Of a DNA stretch of 64,000 bases, positions 27,301 through 35,729 are shown piece after piece. Origin of the DNA: JAMXLO01 sp963719805 (GTDB taxonomy: Bacteria > Pseudomonadota > Alphaproteobacteria > Acetobacterales > Acetobacteraceae); NCBI GenBank assembly GCA_963719805.1, contig CAVRDF010000009.1:372001-436000 (forward strand), read 5' to 3'. How positions within the stretch are numbered: position 1 is the first letter of the stretch; every line of letters begins with the position of its first letter. Below the pieces are notes generated by a model that ran no database searches, had not been told where the DNA came from, and saw nothing but the letters and a program-made list of their open reading frames with translations. The translations under genes were made by a program, and so were the position numbers.

Positions 27301-28419
27301 CTAGTCAGCCGTACTGGCAGCGGCAAGCGGATGGACCACGTTTTCTGCCCCCACCGGGTCAATTCGCAGCCCGGTGCGTCCGTCGAATACGTGCAGGTGC
27401 TCGGCCCGCGGCGTCACCGACAGAGTCTCGCCGCTTGGCGGGGCGCCGGCGAGCCTGACTGTCATCGATTCTTCCTCGCCCCCGGCGAGGTGGCCGTGCA
27501 CCAGCGTCTCCGAGCCGAGCGGCTCGATCAGATCAATCGTCAGATCGAGCCCGGGACCGAGAATCAGATGCTCCGGCCGCACGCCGATGGTCAGTGGGGT
27601 TCCGTCGGGTCCAGGGCGACGGCCATCCGCGAACGGCAGCAGCAGCCCGGCCGCAAGCTGCCCCGCCGACCCGTCGCGTGCCAGTTCGGCAGGCAGGAAG
27701 TTCATGGTCGGTGCGCCGATGAAACCGGCGACGTAGGTATCGGCCGGCCGCTCGAAAATCTCCATCGGCGTGGCAAGCTGCGCCGGGCGCCCCTGGTGCA
27801 GCACCAGCAAACGGTCGCCCAGGGTCATCGCCTCGACCTGGTCGTGGGTGACATAAAGACTGGTGACGCCGAGCCGATGCTGCAGGCGGCGGATTTCCGC
27901 GCGCATCTGCAGGCGCAATTTGGCGTCCAGATTGGACAGCGGCTCATCGAACAGAAACAACTTGGGGTGGCGTACGATCGCCCGTCCCATCGCCACCCGC
28001 TGACGCTGTCCGCCGGACAGCTGGCGCGGCTTGCGGGCGAGCAGCTCTGCCAGACCTAGCAGACCGGCTGCCTCATCGACGCGGGTTCGGATGTCGTCGC
28101 GCGAGAGGCCGCGGATGCGCAGGCCATAGGCCATGTTGTCGAACACGCTCATATGCGGATAGAGCGCGTAGTTCTGGAACACCATGGCGATGTCTCGCTC
28201 GGACGGATCGCGATCGGTCACGTCGCGGCCATCGACCATGACGCGGCCACCAGTGGGACGCTCCAGCCCGGCGACCAGACGCAGCAGGGTAGATTTGCCA
28301 CAGCCTGAGGCGCCGACGATGACCAGCATCTCGCCCTCGGCGAGCGCGAGATCGATGCCGTGCAAGACGTCGATCAGTCCGAAACTCTTACGCAGGCCTT
28401 GAAGCTCGAGCGTCGCCAT
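27301..28419 (-). CDS. ugpC: ABC transporter ATP-binding protein, UgpC/MsmK type
   Basis: 372 residues: nucleotide-binding domain with Walker A GASGCGKST (about residues 36-44), Q-loop VFQNYALYPHMSV, signature LSGGQRQRVAMGRA, Walker B LFLFDEPLSNLD and H-loop YVTHDQVEAMTL. A C-terminal MOI/TOBE domain follows (FIGAPTMNFLPAEL, IGVRPEHL). This layout is that of ATPases energising carbohydrate or glycerol-3-phosphate importers. No permease or binding protein lies nearby, so it is an orphan ATPase that may serve importers elsewhere. It lies 6 bp downstream of metW on the same strand. Confidence 0.85.
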   Translation of the reverse strand: MATLELQGLRKSFGLIDVLHGIDLALAEGEMLVIVGASGCGKSTLLRLVAGLERPTGGRVMVDGRDVTDRDPSERDIAMVFQNYALYPHMSVFDNMAYGLRIRGLSRDDIRTRVDEAAGLLGLAELLARKPRQLSGGQRQRVAMGRAIVRHPKLFLFDEPLSNLDAKLRLQMRAEIRRLQHRLGVTSLYVTHDQVEAMTLGDRLLVLHQGRPAQLATPMEIFERPADTYVAGFIGAPTMNFLPAELARDGSAGQLAAGLLLPFADGRRPGPDGTPLTIGVRPEHLILGPGLDLTIDLIEPLGSETLVHGHLAGGEEESMTVRLAGAPPSGETLSVTPRAEHLHVFDGRTGLRIDPVGAENVVHPLAAASTAD

Positions 28420-28425
28420 GCGCGA

Positions 28426-29064
28426 TCAGGCGCGACGCAGCAGGAACAGGCCCTGTTCGCCGAACAGGTTGGCGAGCCGGGGTGCACGGCGCCACGGCGT
28501 GCGGCCACCTTCGTCATCAGCGGCGAGCCAGCTTTCCACCACATAGCCATCGTGCGAGCACAAGTCGAAGAAGTCGCGGATCGTGCAGGGATGGATGTTG
28601 GGCGTTTCATGCCACGGCCGATCCCATGTCGGCGTGACCGGCATGCGGCCGGTGCTAAGCAACTGCCAGCGCACCAGCCAGTGACCGAAATTGGGAAAAC
28701 TGACCACGGCGCGGGCGCCAATACGCAGCATCTGGCGCAGCACCGCGCGCGGCTGCTCGACTGCCTGCAGCGTGCGCGACAGCACCACGTAATCGAACGC
28801 GCCGTCGGGGTAGTGCGCAAGGTCACTATCGGCATCGCCATGCATCACCGGCATGCCGTGCGCGACTGCGCGGATCACCTCGGTCATATCGATCTCGATG
28901 CCGCGCGCGTCGCAGCCTTTGGTGCGCGACAGGTAATCGATCAGCGCGCCGTCGCCACAGCCGATGTCGAGCACGCGCGAGCCCGGTGCGATCATCTCGG
29001 CAATCAGCCGCAGATCAACGCGCATGTTCTTGGCGACGAAGCGGACGGGATCGTGGGTAGTCAT
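28426..29064 (-). CDS. metW: Methionine biosynthesis protein MetW
   Basis: 212 residues, a class I methyltransferase-fold protein. Motifs: VLDIGCGDGALIDYLS (about residues 29-44), ARGIEIDMTEV, YVVLSRTLQAVEQPRAVLRQMLRIG (about 92-116), FPNFGHWLVRWQLLSTGRMPVT (about 125-146) and WHETPNIHPCTIRDFFDLC. The last two blocks are specific to MetW. It usually sits beside metX and aids homoserine acylation; no metX is adjacent here. The start at 29064 has AGAGGAG at good spacing; an in-frame ATG at 29133 is less likely. Confidence 0.9.
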   Translation of the reverse strand: MTTHDPVRFVAKNMRVDLRLIAEMIAPGSRVLDIGCGDGALIDYLSRTKGCDARGIEIDMTEVIRAVAHGMPVMHGDADSDLAHYPDGAFDYVVLSRTLQAVEQPRAVLRQMLRIGARAVVSFPNFGHWLVRWQLLSTGRMPVTPTWDRPWHETPNIHPCTIRDFFDLCSHDGYVVESWLAADDEGGRTPWRRAPRLANLFGEQGLFLLRRA

Positions 29065-29129
29065 TGGTCTCCTCTGAATTGCAAGACCAGGGGACGCGGG
29101 CCCCCTCTCATCACCGGATGAGGCGGGTG

Positions 29130-29176
29130 CCAAGGGCTACGCCCTTGGCGGAGTTCCAAGGGGCAGAGCCCCTTGG
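29130..29176 (-). terminator. Tandem hairpins downstream of leuA
   Basis: Two perfect hairpins in a row: CCAAGGGC-TAC-GCCCTTGG (29130-29148) and CCAAGGGGC-AGA-GCCCCTTGG (29156-29176), 7 bp apart. They begin about 10 bp after the leuA stop on the minus strand. No T-run follows. Repeats of this CAAGGGG..CCCCTTG type between genes are something I associate with Acetobacteraceae; a terminator or mRNA-end role is inferred. Confidence 0.65.
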
Positions 29177-29185
29177 CCTTCCCAT

Positions 29186-30772
29186 TCACGCAGACAGCGC
29201 CTGTGGTTCGGTGCGAACGCGCTTGACCAGCAGCTTGTTGAGCGCGTGCACGTAGGCGCGGGCGGACGCGACGATGGTGTCGGTGTCGGCGCCCTGGCCA
29301 TCGACCAGCTTGCCATTCTCCTCCAGGCGCACCGTCACCTTGGCCTGCGCGTCGGTGCCCTCGGTCACCGCGCCGACAGAAAACAACACGAGATTGGCGG
29401 TGTGCGGGAAGATCTGCTGGATCGCCTTGAACGTGGCATCCACCGGACCGTCGCCGCCCGAAACCGCGGACTTCACCGCGCCATCGACTTCCAGTTCCAT
29501 CTCGGCGCGCGGCGGCGCCTTCGATCCGGCGCGCAGATCCAGCGAGACGAAACGGATGCGCTCGTGGTCGCGCATCACTTCATCGTCCACGAGTGCGACG
29601 ATGTCGTCGTCGAACACCACCTTCTTGCGATCCGCCAGATCCTTGAAGCGGCGGAACGCATCGTTCAACTGGTTGCTGCCGACCTCGCCATAGCCCAGCG
29701 CCTTCAGCTTGTCGCGGAACGCGGCGCGGCCGGAGTGCTTGCCCATCACCAAGTTGGATTTGGTCCAGCCGACGCTCTCCGGGGTCATGATCTCATAGGT
29801 GCCAGCGTGCTTCAGCACGCCATCCTGGTGGATGCCGGCTTCGTGCGCGAAGGCGTTGCGGCCGACGATGGCCTTGTTGGGCTGCACGTCGAAACCGGTA
29901 ATGGTGGAGAGCAGTTTCGACACGCGCAGGATGTTCGGCGTCTTGATGTTATTACGGAACGGAATCGCATCCTGGCGGGTGCGGATCGCCATGATCGCCT
30001 CTTCCAGCGAGGCGTTGCCGGCGCGTTCACCGATGCCGTTGATGGTGGACTCCACCTGACGCACGCCGGCGCGGATTGCCGCCAGCGTGTTGGCGACCGC
30101 GAGGCCCAGATCATTGTGGTTGTGCGTGGACAGCACGATCTTGTCGGCGCCAGGCACGCGCGTGCGCACCATGGTGAAGATACGCTCCATGTCTTCGGGC
30201 AGCGCGTAGCCGACGGTGTCGGGGATGTTGATGGTGGTGGCGCCAGCCTTGATCGCGGCTTCGACACAGCGGCAGAGGAAGTCAGCTTCGGTGCGCGTGC
30301 CATCCTCGGCCGACCACTCGACATCGTCGGTATACTGACGGGCCAGGGTGACGCTGTCGCTGACAGCCTGCAGCACTTCGTCCGGCTCCATCCGCAGCTT
30401 GTATTTCATGTGCAGCGGGCTGGTGGAGAGGAAGCTGTGGATACGCTTGCGCTTCGCCGGCCGCACCGCATCGGCGGCGCGCAGGATGTCTTCGCGGCCG
30501 GAGCGGGCCAAGCCGCAGATCACCGGGGTGTCGTCACGCTGGCCGACGGTTTCGGCGATCGCCTTGACACTTTCGTAGTCGCCGATGGAGGCGATAGGAA
30601 AGCCGGCTTCCATCACGTCGATGCCCAGTTCGGTCAGGGCCTCGGCCATGCGGATCTTCTCGTTGAGGTTCATCGAGAAGCCGGGCGACTGTTCGCCGTC
30701 GCGCAGCGTGGTGTCGAAGATGATGATTCTGTCGTCGTCCAGCTTGCCGAAGCTGGGATGCTCGATGCTCAT
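29186..30772 (-). CDS. leuA: 2-Isopropylmalate synthase
   Basis: 528 residues; condenses 2-oxoisovalerate with acetyl-CoA, the committed step of leucine synthesis. IIFDTTLRDGEQSPGFSM (about residues 17-34) gives the metal Asp and catalytic Arg, and VLSTHNHNDLGLAVANTLA holds the His pair. GIGERAGNASLEE follows. The C-terminal leucine-sensing domain (from about residue 390) is complete, so feedback inhibition by leucine is likely. AAGGA lies 10 bases before the ATG. A leucine-rich leader peptide and alternative hairpins lie upstream. Confidence 0.95.
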   Translation of the reverse strand: MSIEHPSFGKLDDDRIIIFDTTLRDGEQSPGFSMNLNEKIRMAEALTELGIDVMEAGFPIASIGDYESVKAIAETVGQRDDTPVICGLARSGREDILRAADAVRPAKRKRIHSFLSTSPLHMKYKLRMEPDEVLQAVSDSVTLARQYTDDVEWSAEDGTRTEADFLCRCVEAAIKAGATTINIPDTVGYALPEDMERIFTMVRTRVPGADKIVLSTHNHNDLGLAVANTLAAIRAGVRQVESTINGIGERAGNASLEEAIMAIRTRQDAIPFRNNIKTPNILRVSKLLSTITGFDVQPNKAIVGRNAFAHEAGIHQDGVLKHAGTYEIMTPESVGWTKSNLVMGKHSGRAAFRDKLKALGYGEVGSNQLNDAFRRFKDLADRKKVVFDDDIVALVDDEVMRDHERIRFVSLDLRAGSKAPPRAEMELEVDGAVKSAVSGGDGPVDATFKAIQQIFPHTANLVLFSVGAVTEGTDAQAKVTVRLEENGKLVDGQGADTDTIVASARAYVHALNKLLVKRVRTEPQALSA

Positions 30773-30810
30773 TGTAGGTCGGGTCCTTGGTCTGATTGCA
30801 CGACGTTGGC

Positions 30811-30868
30811 CTCAGGGGTCCCCCTGAGCGAAGCCGGCGATTCAGCGACCCGGCGCAGCGCTCAGGGG
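30811..30868 (-). promoter_or_regulatory. Candidate leuA attenuator (alternative hairpins)
   Basis: Three segments can pair alternatively on the minus strand: A at 30868-30859 (CCCCTGAGCG, containing the leader stop codon), B at 30830-30821 (CGCTCAGGGG) and C at 30818-30811 (CCCCTGAG). A:B pairs over 10 bp, while B:C forms a tight 7-bp hairpin, and the two exclude each other. This is the logic of ribosome-mediated attenuation. No U-run follows C, so the terminating step is unclear. Confidence 0.5.
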
Positions 30869-30966
30869 CGGCTAAGTCGAAGGAGGAGGCCGAGAGCGAG
30901 CAGGCATGCGCCACCGCGCGCTACGGCGCGGGCAGAACGGCAAGCGAGGCGCAGGCCACAGAACAT
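30862..30966 (-). CDS. leuA leader peptide (34 residues, leucine-rich)
   Basis: A short ORF between the divergent leuA and hemN genes, on the leuA strand. It begins MFCGLRLA and ends ACLLALGLLLRLSRP: seven leucines in ten codons (residues 22-31), using CTG, CTC and CTT. Its stop lies inside the first arm of the alternative hairpins just downstream, as in classical amino-acid attenuators. No strong Shine-Dalgarno is visible before the ATG, which is the main weakness. Confidence 0.55.
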   Translation of the reverse strand: MFCGLRLACRSARAVARGGACLLALGLLLRLSRP

Positions 30967-31013
30967 AGGCTGTGCATAACGGATCGGTGGGCGGATGGCA
31001 ACCGCGTCTTGCC

Positions 31014-31027
31014 TTGATCCAGGTCAA
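31014..31027 (+). promoter_or_regulatory. FNR/FixK-type box upstream of hemN
   Basis: TTGATCCAGGTCAA matches the TTGAT-N4-ATCAA consensus with one mismatch. It lies 35 bp before the hemN ATG. Oxygen-independent coproporphyrinogen oxidase genes are classic FNR/Anr/FixK targets. If the site acts at -41.5, the transcript would begin at about the ATG, implying a leaderless or very short leader mRNA. Confidence 0.6.
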
Positions 31028-31062
31028 AGCGCAGCAGCCCCGGTTGCGCTTAGGTCCGGCAC

Positions 31063-32415
31063 ATGGAGCCGACCGAGCTGATCGCGCGCTATGACCGCCG
31101 CGTGCCGCGCTACACGAGCTACCCAACCGCTCTGCAGTTCAATGACGCTGTTGGCGCGCCAACCTATAGCGCCTGGCTGGCCGCGTTGCCGGGCAAAGCA
31201 GCACTCTCGCTGTACGTGCATGTGCCGTTCTGCCGTTCGCTGTGCCTGTTCTGCGGCTGCCACACCACCGCCATTCGCCTTGCCGAGCCAGCTGTCTCGT
31301 ATGCCAAGACACTGCTCGCCGAGATCGATCTGGTGGCGGCGGCGATTGGGCGCCGCCTTCCGGTCGCTCAAATCCATTGGGGGGGTGGCACGCCGACGCA
31401 TCTGCCGGCGGAGTGGATGCGCGCCGTCAATTCCAGATTGCGCGAGCACTTTGCCTTTGGAACAGAGACCACCGTTGCCGTGGAGCTCGACCCGCGAACG
31501 ATCACCGATCAGACGTTGCGCGTACTGTCCGACATCGGCACCACGCGGGCGAGCATCGGCGTGCAGGACCTCGATCCTCGGGTCCAGATCGCCGTCAATC
31601 GCGTGCAGCCGTTTGGCCTTATCGCCAGCGGGTTCCGCGGCCTCCGCCAGATCGGCGTGCGCTCGATTTCGGTCGATCTGATGTACGGCCTGCCCCTTCA
31701 GACCACGCGGAGCGTGACCGATACGTTGCAGCAGATACTGTCGCTGGCGCCCGACCGCGTCGCCGTGTTCGGCTATGCGCATGTGCCGTGGATGAAGCGC
31801 CATCAGAAGCTGATCGCGGAGAGCGCGCTGCCGCAGACGCGCGATCGTTGGGCGCAGCGCAACACTGCGGACAGTATACTGCGCAAAGTTGGATACGTGC
31901 CGATCGGCCTGGACCACTACGCACGCGAAGGCGATGCGCTCGCGGTCGCCTGCCGCACCAGTGGCCTGCATCGCAACTTCCAAGGTTACACAACGGACAA
32001 CGCGCCGGCGCTGATCGGTCTTGGGGCATCGGCGATCGGAAGCTTGCCGCAGGGCTATGTGCAGAACGCGTCGTCAGTTCCTGATTGGCGCGCTGCGATC
32101 GGATCAGGAATACTCGGCACAGCCCGCGGCTGTGTGTTGTCCAAAGACGACAGCCTGCGGCGGGACATTATCGAGCAGATCATGTGCAACCTGGGAGCCG
32201 ATCTCGATGCGGTCGCGGCTCGGCACGACGCTAATCCCGCGCCGTTGCGCCGAGCCATTGATGAACTCGCCGCGCCCATTGCGGATGGGTTGGCCTGTTG
32301 GGACGGCCGATGCCTTACTGTCACGGAGCTGGGGCGCCCGTTTATACGTACCATAGCGGCAGCATTCGATGCCTACCATCGCCCAGCAGAGTCTCGTCAC
32401 GCTCCTGCCATCTGA
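31063..32415 (+). CDS. hemN: Oxygen-independent coproporphyrinogen III oxidase
   Basis: 450 residues, a radical-SAM enzyme converting coproporphyrinogen III to protoporphyrinogen IX without oxygen. The N-terminal LIARYDRRVPRYTSYPTALQF is the HemN substrate region. The Fe-S motif is CRSLCLFCGC (C-X3-C-X2-C plus the extra Cys, about residues 59-68), followed by IHWGGGTPTHLPAEWM. The C-terminal helical domain is present. The ATG at 31063 gives the family N terminus. The FNR/FixK-like box upstream fits low-oxygen control. Confidence 0.94.
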   Translation: MEPTELIARYDRRVPRYTSYPTALQFNDAVGAPTYSAWLAALPGKAALSLYVHVPFCRSLCLFCGCHTTAIRLAEPAVSYAKTLLAEIDLVAAAIGRRLPVAQIHWGGGTPTHLPAEWMRAVNSRLREHFAFGTETTVAVELDPRTITDQTLRVLSDIGTTRASIGVQDLDPRVQIAVNRVQPFGLIASGFRGLRQIGVRSISVDLMYGLPLQTTRSVTDTLQQILSLAPDRVAVFGYAHVPWMKRHQKLIAESALPQTRDRWAQRNTADSILRKVGYVPIGLDHYAREGDALAVACRTSGLHRNFQGYTTDNAPALIGLGASAIGSLPQGYVQNASSVPDWRAAIGSGILGTARGCVLSKDDSLRRDIIEQIMCNLGADLDAVAARHDANPAPLRRAIDELAAPIADGLACWDGRCLTVTELGRPFIRTIAAAFDAYHRPAESRHAPAI

Positions 32416-32495
32416 GTCGAGCGGGCGCTGCATGATGCCGGCGCCGACGCATCGACGTCGTGCGCGGATCGGAGACCGAAGGACGCGGCGTTCCT

Positions 32496-33821
32496 TCAGC
32501 TGGTCACCCGGTATGGCGATATCGTGTCGCCGGGACCCGCTTCAGTACGCGCGCTGCGCCTCCGGATGGCCAGCAGTGAAACGATGCTGAGCAGTGCGGT
32601 TGCCATCAGATAGAAGCTTGGCGACAACGGGTCCCCGGTTGCCGCAATCAGCCACGTCGCGACAAATGGCGCGAAGCCGCCGAATACCGTCACCGACACG
32701 CTGTAGCTGAAGGCAATTCCGACGGCGCGCGCGTCGACCGGGAATTGCTCCGCCAGCAGCGACGGCAGCACCCCGCTGTAGCCTCCCTTGATCACATTAA
32801 GGAAGCCGACAGCGAACATGGCTGTGGCAAGCGACGGATACGCCACCATCAGCCAGAACGCCGGATAGGCAGCAATGGCAAACAACCACGCCATGGCCAG
32901 CATGATGCGCGTCCTTGCGGTCCGGTCCGACCAATGTCCCGCAATCACCGAAACTACGGCCAGCGCGACACCGCCCACCAGCGTCGCCGCAAATCCGGTA
33001 TAAGCTGGCAGATGCAGCGTCTTGACGGCGTAGGTTGGAATATACAGCAGCAGGTAATACGAACTGTTGGAGATGATCGACGCGCCGAGTGCCAGCAAGA
33101 CGGGCACGGGATAGCGGTGGAACAGGTCGCGTATGGGCACTGTGGTGGGTTTGACGCTTTCGCGGAATTCGGGCGTCTCCGTCATGCGTGAGCGGATGTA
33201 GATTCCAATGGGCCCGACCAGCAGACCGAACGCGTAGGGAATGCGCCAGCCCCAATCGAGAAGCTGCTGGTGCGTCAGCAGCGTCGTCACAGCAAGGCCG
33301 AACAACGCGACGATGACCGAGACAACGCCGGTACTCGACCACTGCCAACTCGCACTGTAGCCCTTGCGATCGCCGGCATGCTCCACCAGGAATGCAACAG
33401 CGCTGCCGAACTCGCCACCGACTGAGAAGCCTTGGAGAAGACGTGCGAGCGTGATGATGACCGGAGCGGCGATGCCGATGGTGGCGTAGCCGGGCGTGAC
33501 GACCATCAGCGTCGTGCCAAGCATCATCAGTGTGATCGATAGAGTGAGCCCGGCTTTGCGTCCGGCTCGATCGGTATAAGTACCGATGACGGCGGCCCCC
33601 AACGGGCGCACGACATAGGAAAGGCCAAAGGCACCAAAGGTGATCAGCAGCGATACGGTCGGATTGCCGACTGGAAAGAAGACCTCGGCGAGTGTCGCAG
33701 CGAAGTAGCCGTAGACGAGGAAGTCGAACCATTCGAGAACGTTGCCGATCGTCGCGGCAACAATCACACTGGACAGGTGTTGCGGTTCAACTCTACCCCT
33801 CGGAGCCGCTGCAGCAGCCAT
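32496..33821 (-). CDS. MFS transporter, metabolite:H+ symporter (MHS) family
   Basis: 441 residues, 12 predicted helices. MHS-type sequence: VIVAATIGNVLEWFDFLVYGYFA in the first helix (about residues 18-40), RPLGAAVIGTYTDRAGRKAGL in the motif A loop, LLQGFSVGGEFGSAVAFLVEHA (about 128-149) and SWQWSSTG. These are shared by ProP, KgtP, CitA and ShiA-like symporters of organic acids and osmolytes; the substrate is not defined. GGGAGG precedes the ATG. It is separated by about 90 bp from the 2OG oxygenase on the same strand. Confidence 0.88.
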   Translation of the reverse strand: MAAAAAPRGRVEPQHLSSVIVAATIGNVLEWFDFLVYGYFAATLAEVFFPVGNPTVSLLITFGAFGLSYVVRPLGAAVIGTYTDRAGRKAGLTLSITLMMLGTTLMVVTPGYATIGIAAPVIITLARLLQGFSVGGEFGSAVAFLVEHAGDRKGYSASWQWSSTGVVSVIVALFGLAVTTLLTHQQLLDWGWRIPYAFGLLVGPIGIYIRSRMTETPEFRESVKPTTVPIRDLFHRYPVPVLLALGASIISNSSYYLLLYIPTYAVKTLHLPAYTGFAATLVGGVALAVVSVIAGHWSDRTARTRIMLAMAWLFAIAAYPAFWLMVAYPSLATAMFAVGFLNVIKGGYSGVLPSLLAEQFPVDARAVGIAFSYSVSVTVFGGFAPFVATWLIAATGDPLSPSFYLMATALLSIVSLLAIRRRSARTEAGPGDTISPYRVTS

Positions 33822-33914
33822 TGATCGACCTCCCGCTTCTTGGCGGTGATTCGCCGCCAGGGAGGAAGCAGGGTCAAGAGGCCATCGCCACAGCCGTGGG
33901 ACAGCAACGCCGCG

Positions 33915-34671
33915 TCAAGCCGCATCGTGGAAGATGACGCCGACAGTATGCCGCTTGCCCGAGCGGAGCTTGCTGACACCGTGGCTAAGCTTCACCTGGT
34001 AATCTCCACGCACCCCTTTCATCGGGCGACTGTTGACGGCGAAGACCGCTGCGTCACCCTTCTTGAGCGGCAGAACCATGGCACGGGTCTGCATCCGAGG
34101 ACGCTGTTCGGTCATCACGAACTCACCACCCTCGAAGTCCTCGCCCGGCTGGTCCAGCAGGATCGCGATCTGCAGCGGGAAGACATGCTCGCCGTAGAGA
34201 TCGCGATGCAGGCAGTTATAGTCCTCCGGTGCGTACTCGAGCAGGAGCGGCGTAGGACGAACCTGGCCAGCCTGATGACAGCGATCCAGGAACGACGCGT
34301 GGTCCTTCGGGAAACGCACGTCCTTGCCCATACGTTCGTGCCATCGATTGGCGATCGGCACCAGGTGAGGATAGACGGCGGTCCTCAGCGCCTGGATCAA
34401 CGGTGGCAACGGGTAGCTGAAGTACCTGGTACTGACCTCGACCGAAGCCGTGCCGGCTCATGACGACTTGGCTGCGGAAACCTTTCTCTTGAGGGTAAAG
34501 GCCCGCGATCGCGTTCGCCTCCATGCAGCTAAGTAGTTCCGGCACAATCGCCCAACCTTGTGCGTCGAGATCGGCATGGATCTTAGTCCAGTCCACCGAA
34601 TCCACCCGATCCTGAATTGCGCTTGCTATGCTGGCATCGTCGGTCTTCGCTCGGTAGAGATTGGTATCCAT
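33915..34671 (-). CDS. 2OG-Fe(II) oxygenase, frame broken at a GTAC site
   Basis: A double-stranded beta-helix dioxygenase in two frames. Residues 1-85 (MDTNLYRAKTDDAS to HGFGRGQYQ) are in one frame; the rest (YFSYPLPPLIQALR onward) is in another. Removing one G from the minus-strand GGTAC at 34426-34422 restores GQYQYFSYPLPPL. The iron site is visible as CLHRDLYGEH (H-x-D), then GGEFVMTEQRPR and the distal His in KLSHGVSKLRSGKRHTVGVIFHDA with the 2OG-binding Arg. Its start codon overlaps the stop of the upstream alkyltransferase, so the two form one unit, suggesting a link to alkylation repair. Confidence 0.82.
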
Positions 34672-35201
34672 CACGCCACTCCCTCGATGTTGATCAGGCG
34701 GCGCTTGCGCTGCACACCCCATCGGTAGCCGGAGATCGAGCCGTCGGACTTTACGATGCGGTGACACGGCACGGCGACCGCAATGCGATTCGCGGCGCAT
34801 GCCGCACCGACGTCCTGGGCCGTCGCCGTTATCGGCAGGCTCTTTGCGATCGCGCCGTAGCTACGCGTCTCGCCTGCGGGAATTGTGCGCAGCGCATTCC
34901 AAACGGCAACCTCGACTGGCGAACCGCGCAGATCGAGCGTCTGATCGAACCCAGTGTGCGGGGCGTCGACCAGGGCGGTGGCTTTTGTGACGGTTTGTGC
35001 CAGGCCGGTTTCGTCGTGAACCAGCTCGGCCTCAGGAAAAGCACCTTTCAGATCGCGCAGGAGCTTGGCGCGATCGTCGCCGATGAAGAGGGCAGCGATG
35101 CCGCGCACGCTCTCCGCAACAACGATGGTTCCGAGAAGGGTGTCGCCATAGGCAAAGCGCAAGGTTTCCCGTGCGGCGGCGTCAAGAATATTCGCAGTCA
35201 T
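34671..35201 (-). CDS. ogt: Methylated-DNA-protein-cysteine methyltransferase
   Basis: 176 residues. The suicide-repair domain is complete: SPVEVAVWNALRTIPAGETRSYGAIAK (about residues 96-122, helix-turn-helix with Arg finger) and the acceptor motif AVPCHRIVKSDGSISGYRWGVQRKRRLI (Cys at about 147). It removes methyl from O6-methylguanine. The N-terminal ~75 residues are the Ada/Ogt RNase H-like domain without an AraC part. Start at 35201, where GGAGGAG sits seven bases upstream; upstream in-frame starts lack an RBS. Coupled to the 2OG oxygenase by a 1-base overlap. Confidence 0.9.
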   Translation of the reverse strand: MTANILDAAARETLRFAYGDTLLGTIVVAESVRGIAALFIGDDRAKLLRDLKGAFPEAELVHDETGLAQTVTKATALVDAPHTGFDQTLDLRGSPVEVAVWNALRTIPAGETRSYGAIAKSLPITATAQDVGAACAANRIAVAVPCHRIVKSDGSISGYRWGVQRKRRLINIEGVA

Positions 35202-35279
35202 AGCGGACTCCTCCATGCGACCTCGCCCGCGTGGCAAGCGGGCGAGGTGCACCTTGATTTCAGTCAAACCCCCGAATGC

Positions 35280-35729
35280 TCAAGCGGTGCGGAGCAATCC
35301 CAATTGGGTGAGTGCCGTGACACCGTCGTCCAAGCCGACCTCCTCGACGATCTTGCGGTCAACGAGCTTGAGGACAGTGACACCGGTGAAGTGCATTTTC
35401 CGGCCCGTGTTGGCTGGAAGGCCGCCAGCAAGAAAGTCGGTGAAAGCCGGTCCCGAGTGCGTGCCACCGCCCTTCCACTGTCCGACGACATAGTCACCCT
35501 CGGCGATCAGGTCGGCAGTGCCCCAGAAATTGAGATCGGGGAACGCAGCACGGAAATCCATCATGAAGGCCTTGATATCATCACGGCCTTTCCGCGGCTC
35601 GTGCAGCGAGTATTTCAGCAGCATGTCCGGCGCGGCGATTTCATCGACCACACCCAGATTGCAGGTTTTGCCCCAGAAGTCGGTAAACCAGCGGCCGACG
35701 ATTGCCTTGTTGTCATCTTGCAAGCTCAT
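35280..35729 (-). CDS. SnoaL-like (ester cyclase / NTF2-like) protein
   Basis: 149 residues of the NTF2-like fold: an N-terminal helix DDNKAIVGRWFTDFWG, DEIAAPDMLLKYSLHEPRKGRDDIKAFMMDFRAAFPDLNF (about residues 28-67) and the strand pair GDYVVGQWKGGGTHSG (about 77-92), ending with VDRKIVEEVGLDD. SnoaL relatives act as cyclases or hydrolases on small polar or polyketide substrates. It follows the ABC importer genes on the same strand after 143 bp with no gene, so linkage is possible but not shown. Confidence 0.75.
   Translation of the reverse strand: MSLQDDNKAIVGRWFTDFWGKTCNLGVVDEIAAPDMLLKYSLHEPRKGRDDIKAFMMDFRAAFPDLNFWGTADLIAEGDYVVGQWKGGGTHSGPAFTDFLAGGLPANTGRKMHFTGVTVLKLVDRKIVEEVGLDDGVTALTQLGLLRTA

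Noticed and set aside
29246..30979. A 577-codon open frame on the plus strand opposite leuA
   Set aside because: It mirrors leuA codon structure in GC-rich DNA; its translation is rich in Arg/Asp/Val repeats with no family motif, whereas the minus strand has complete LeuA motifs.
33841..33859. Hairpin TGGCGG..CCGCCA between the oxygenase and MFS genes as a terminator
   Set aside because: Only six base pairs, no T-run, and about 55 bp from the oxygenase stop; too weak to call.
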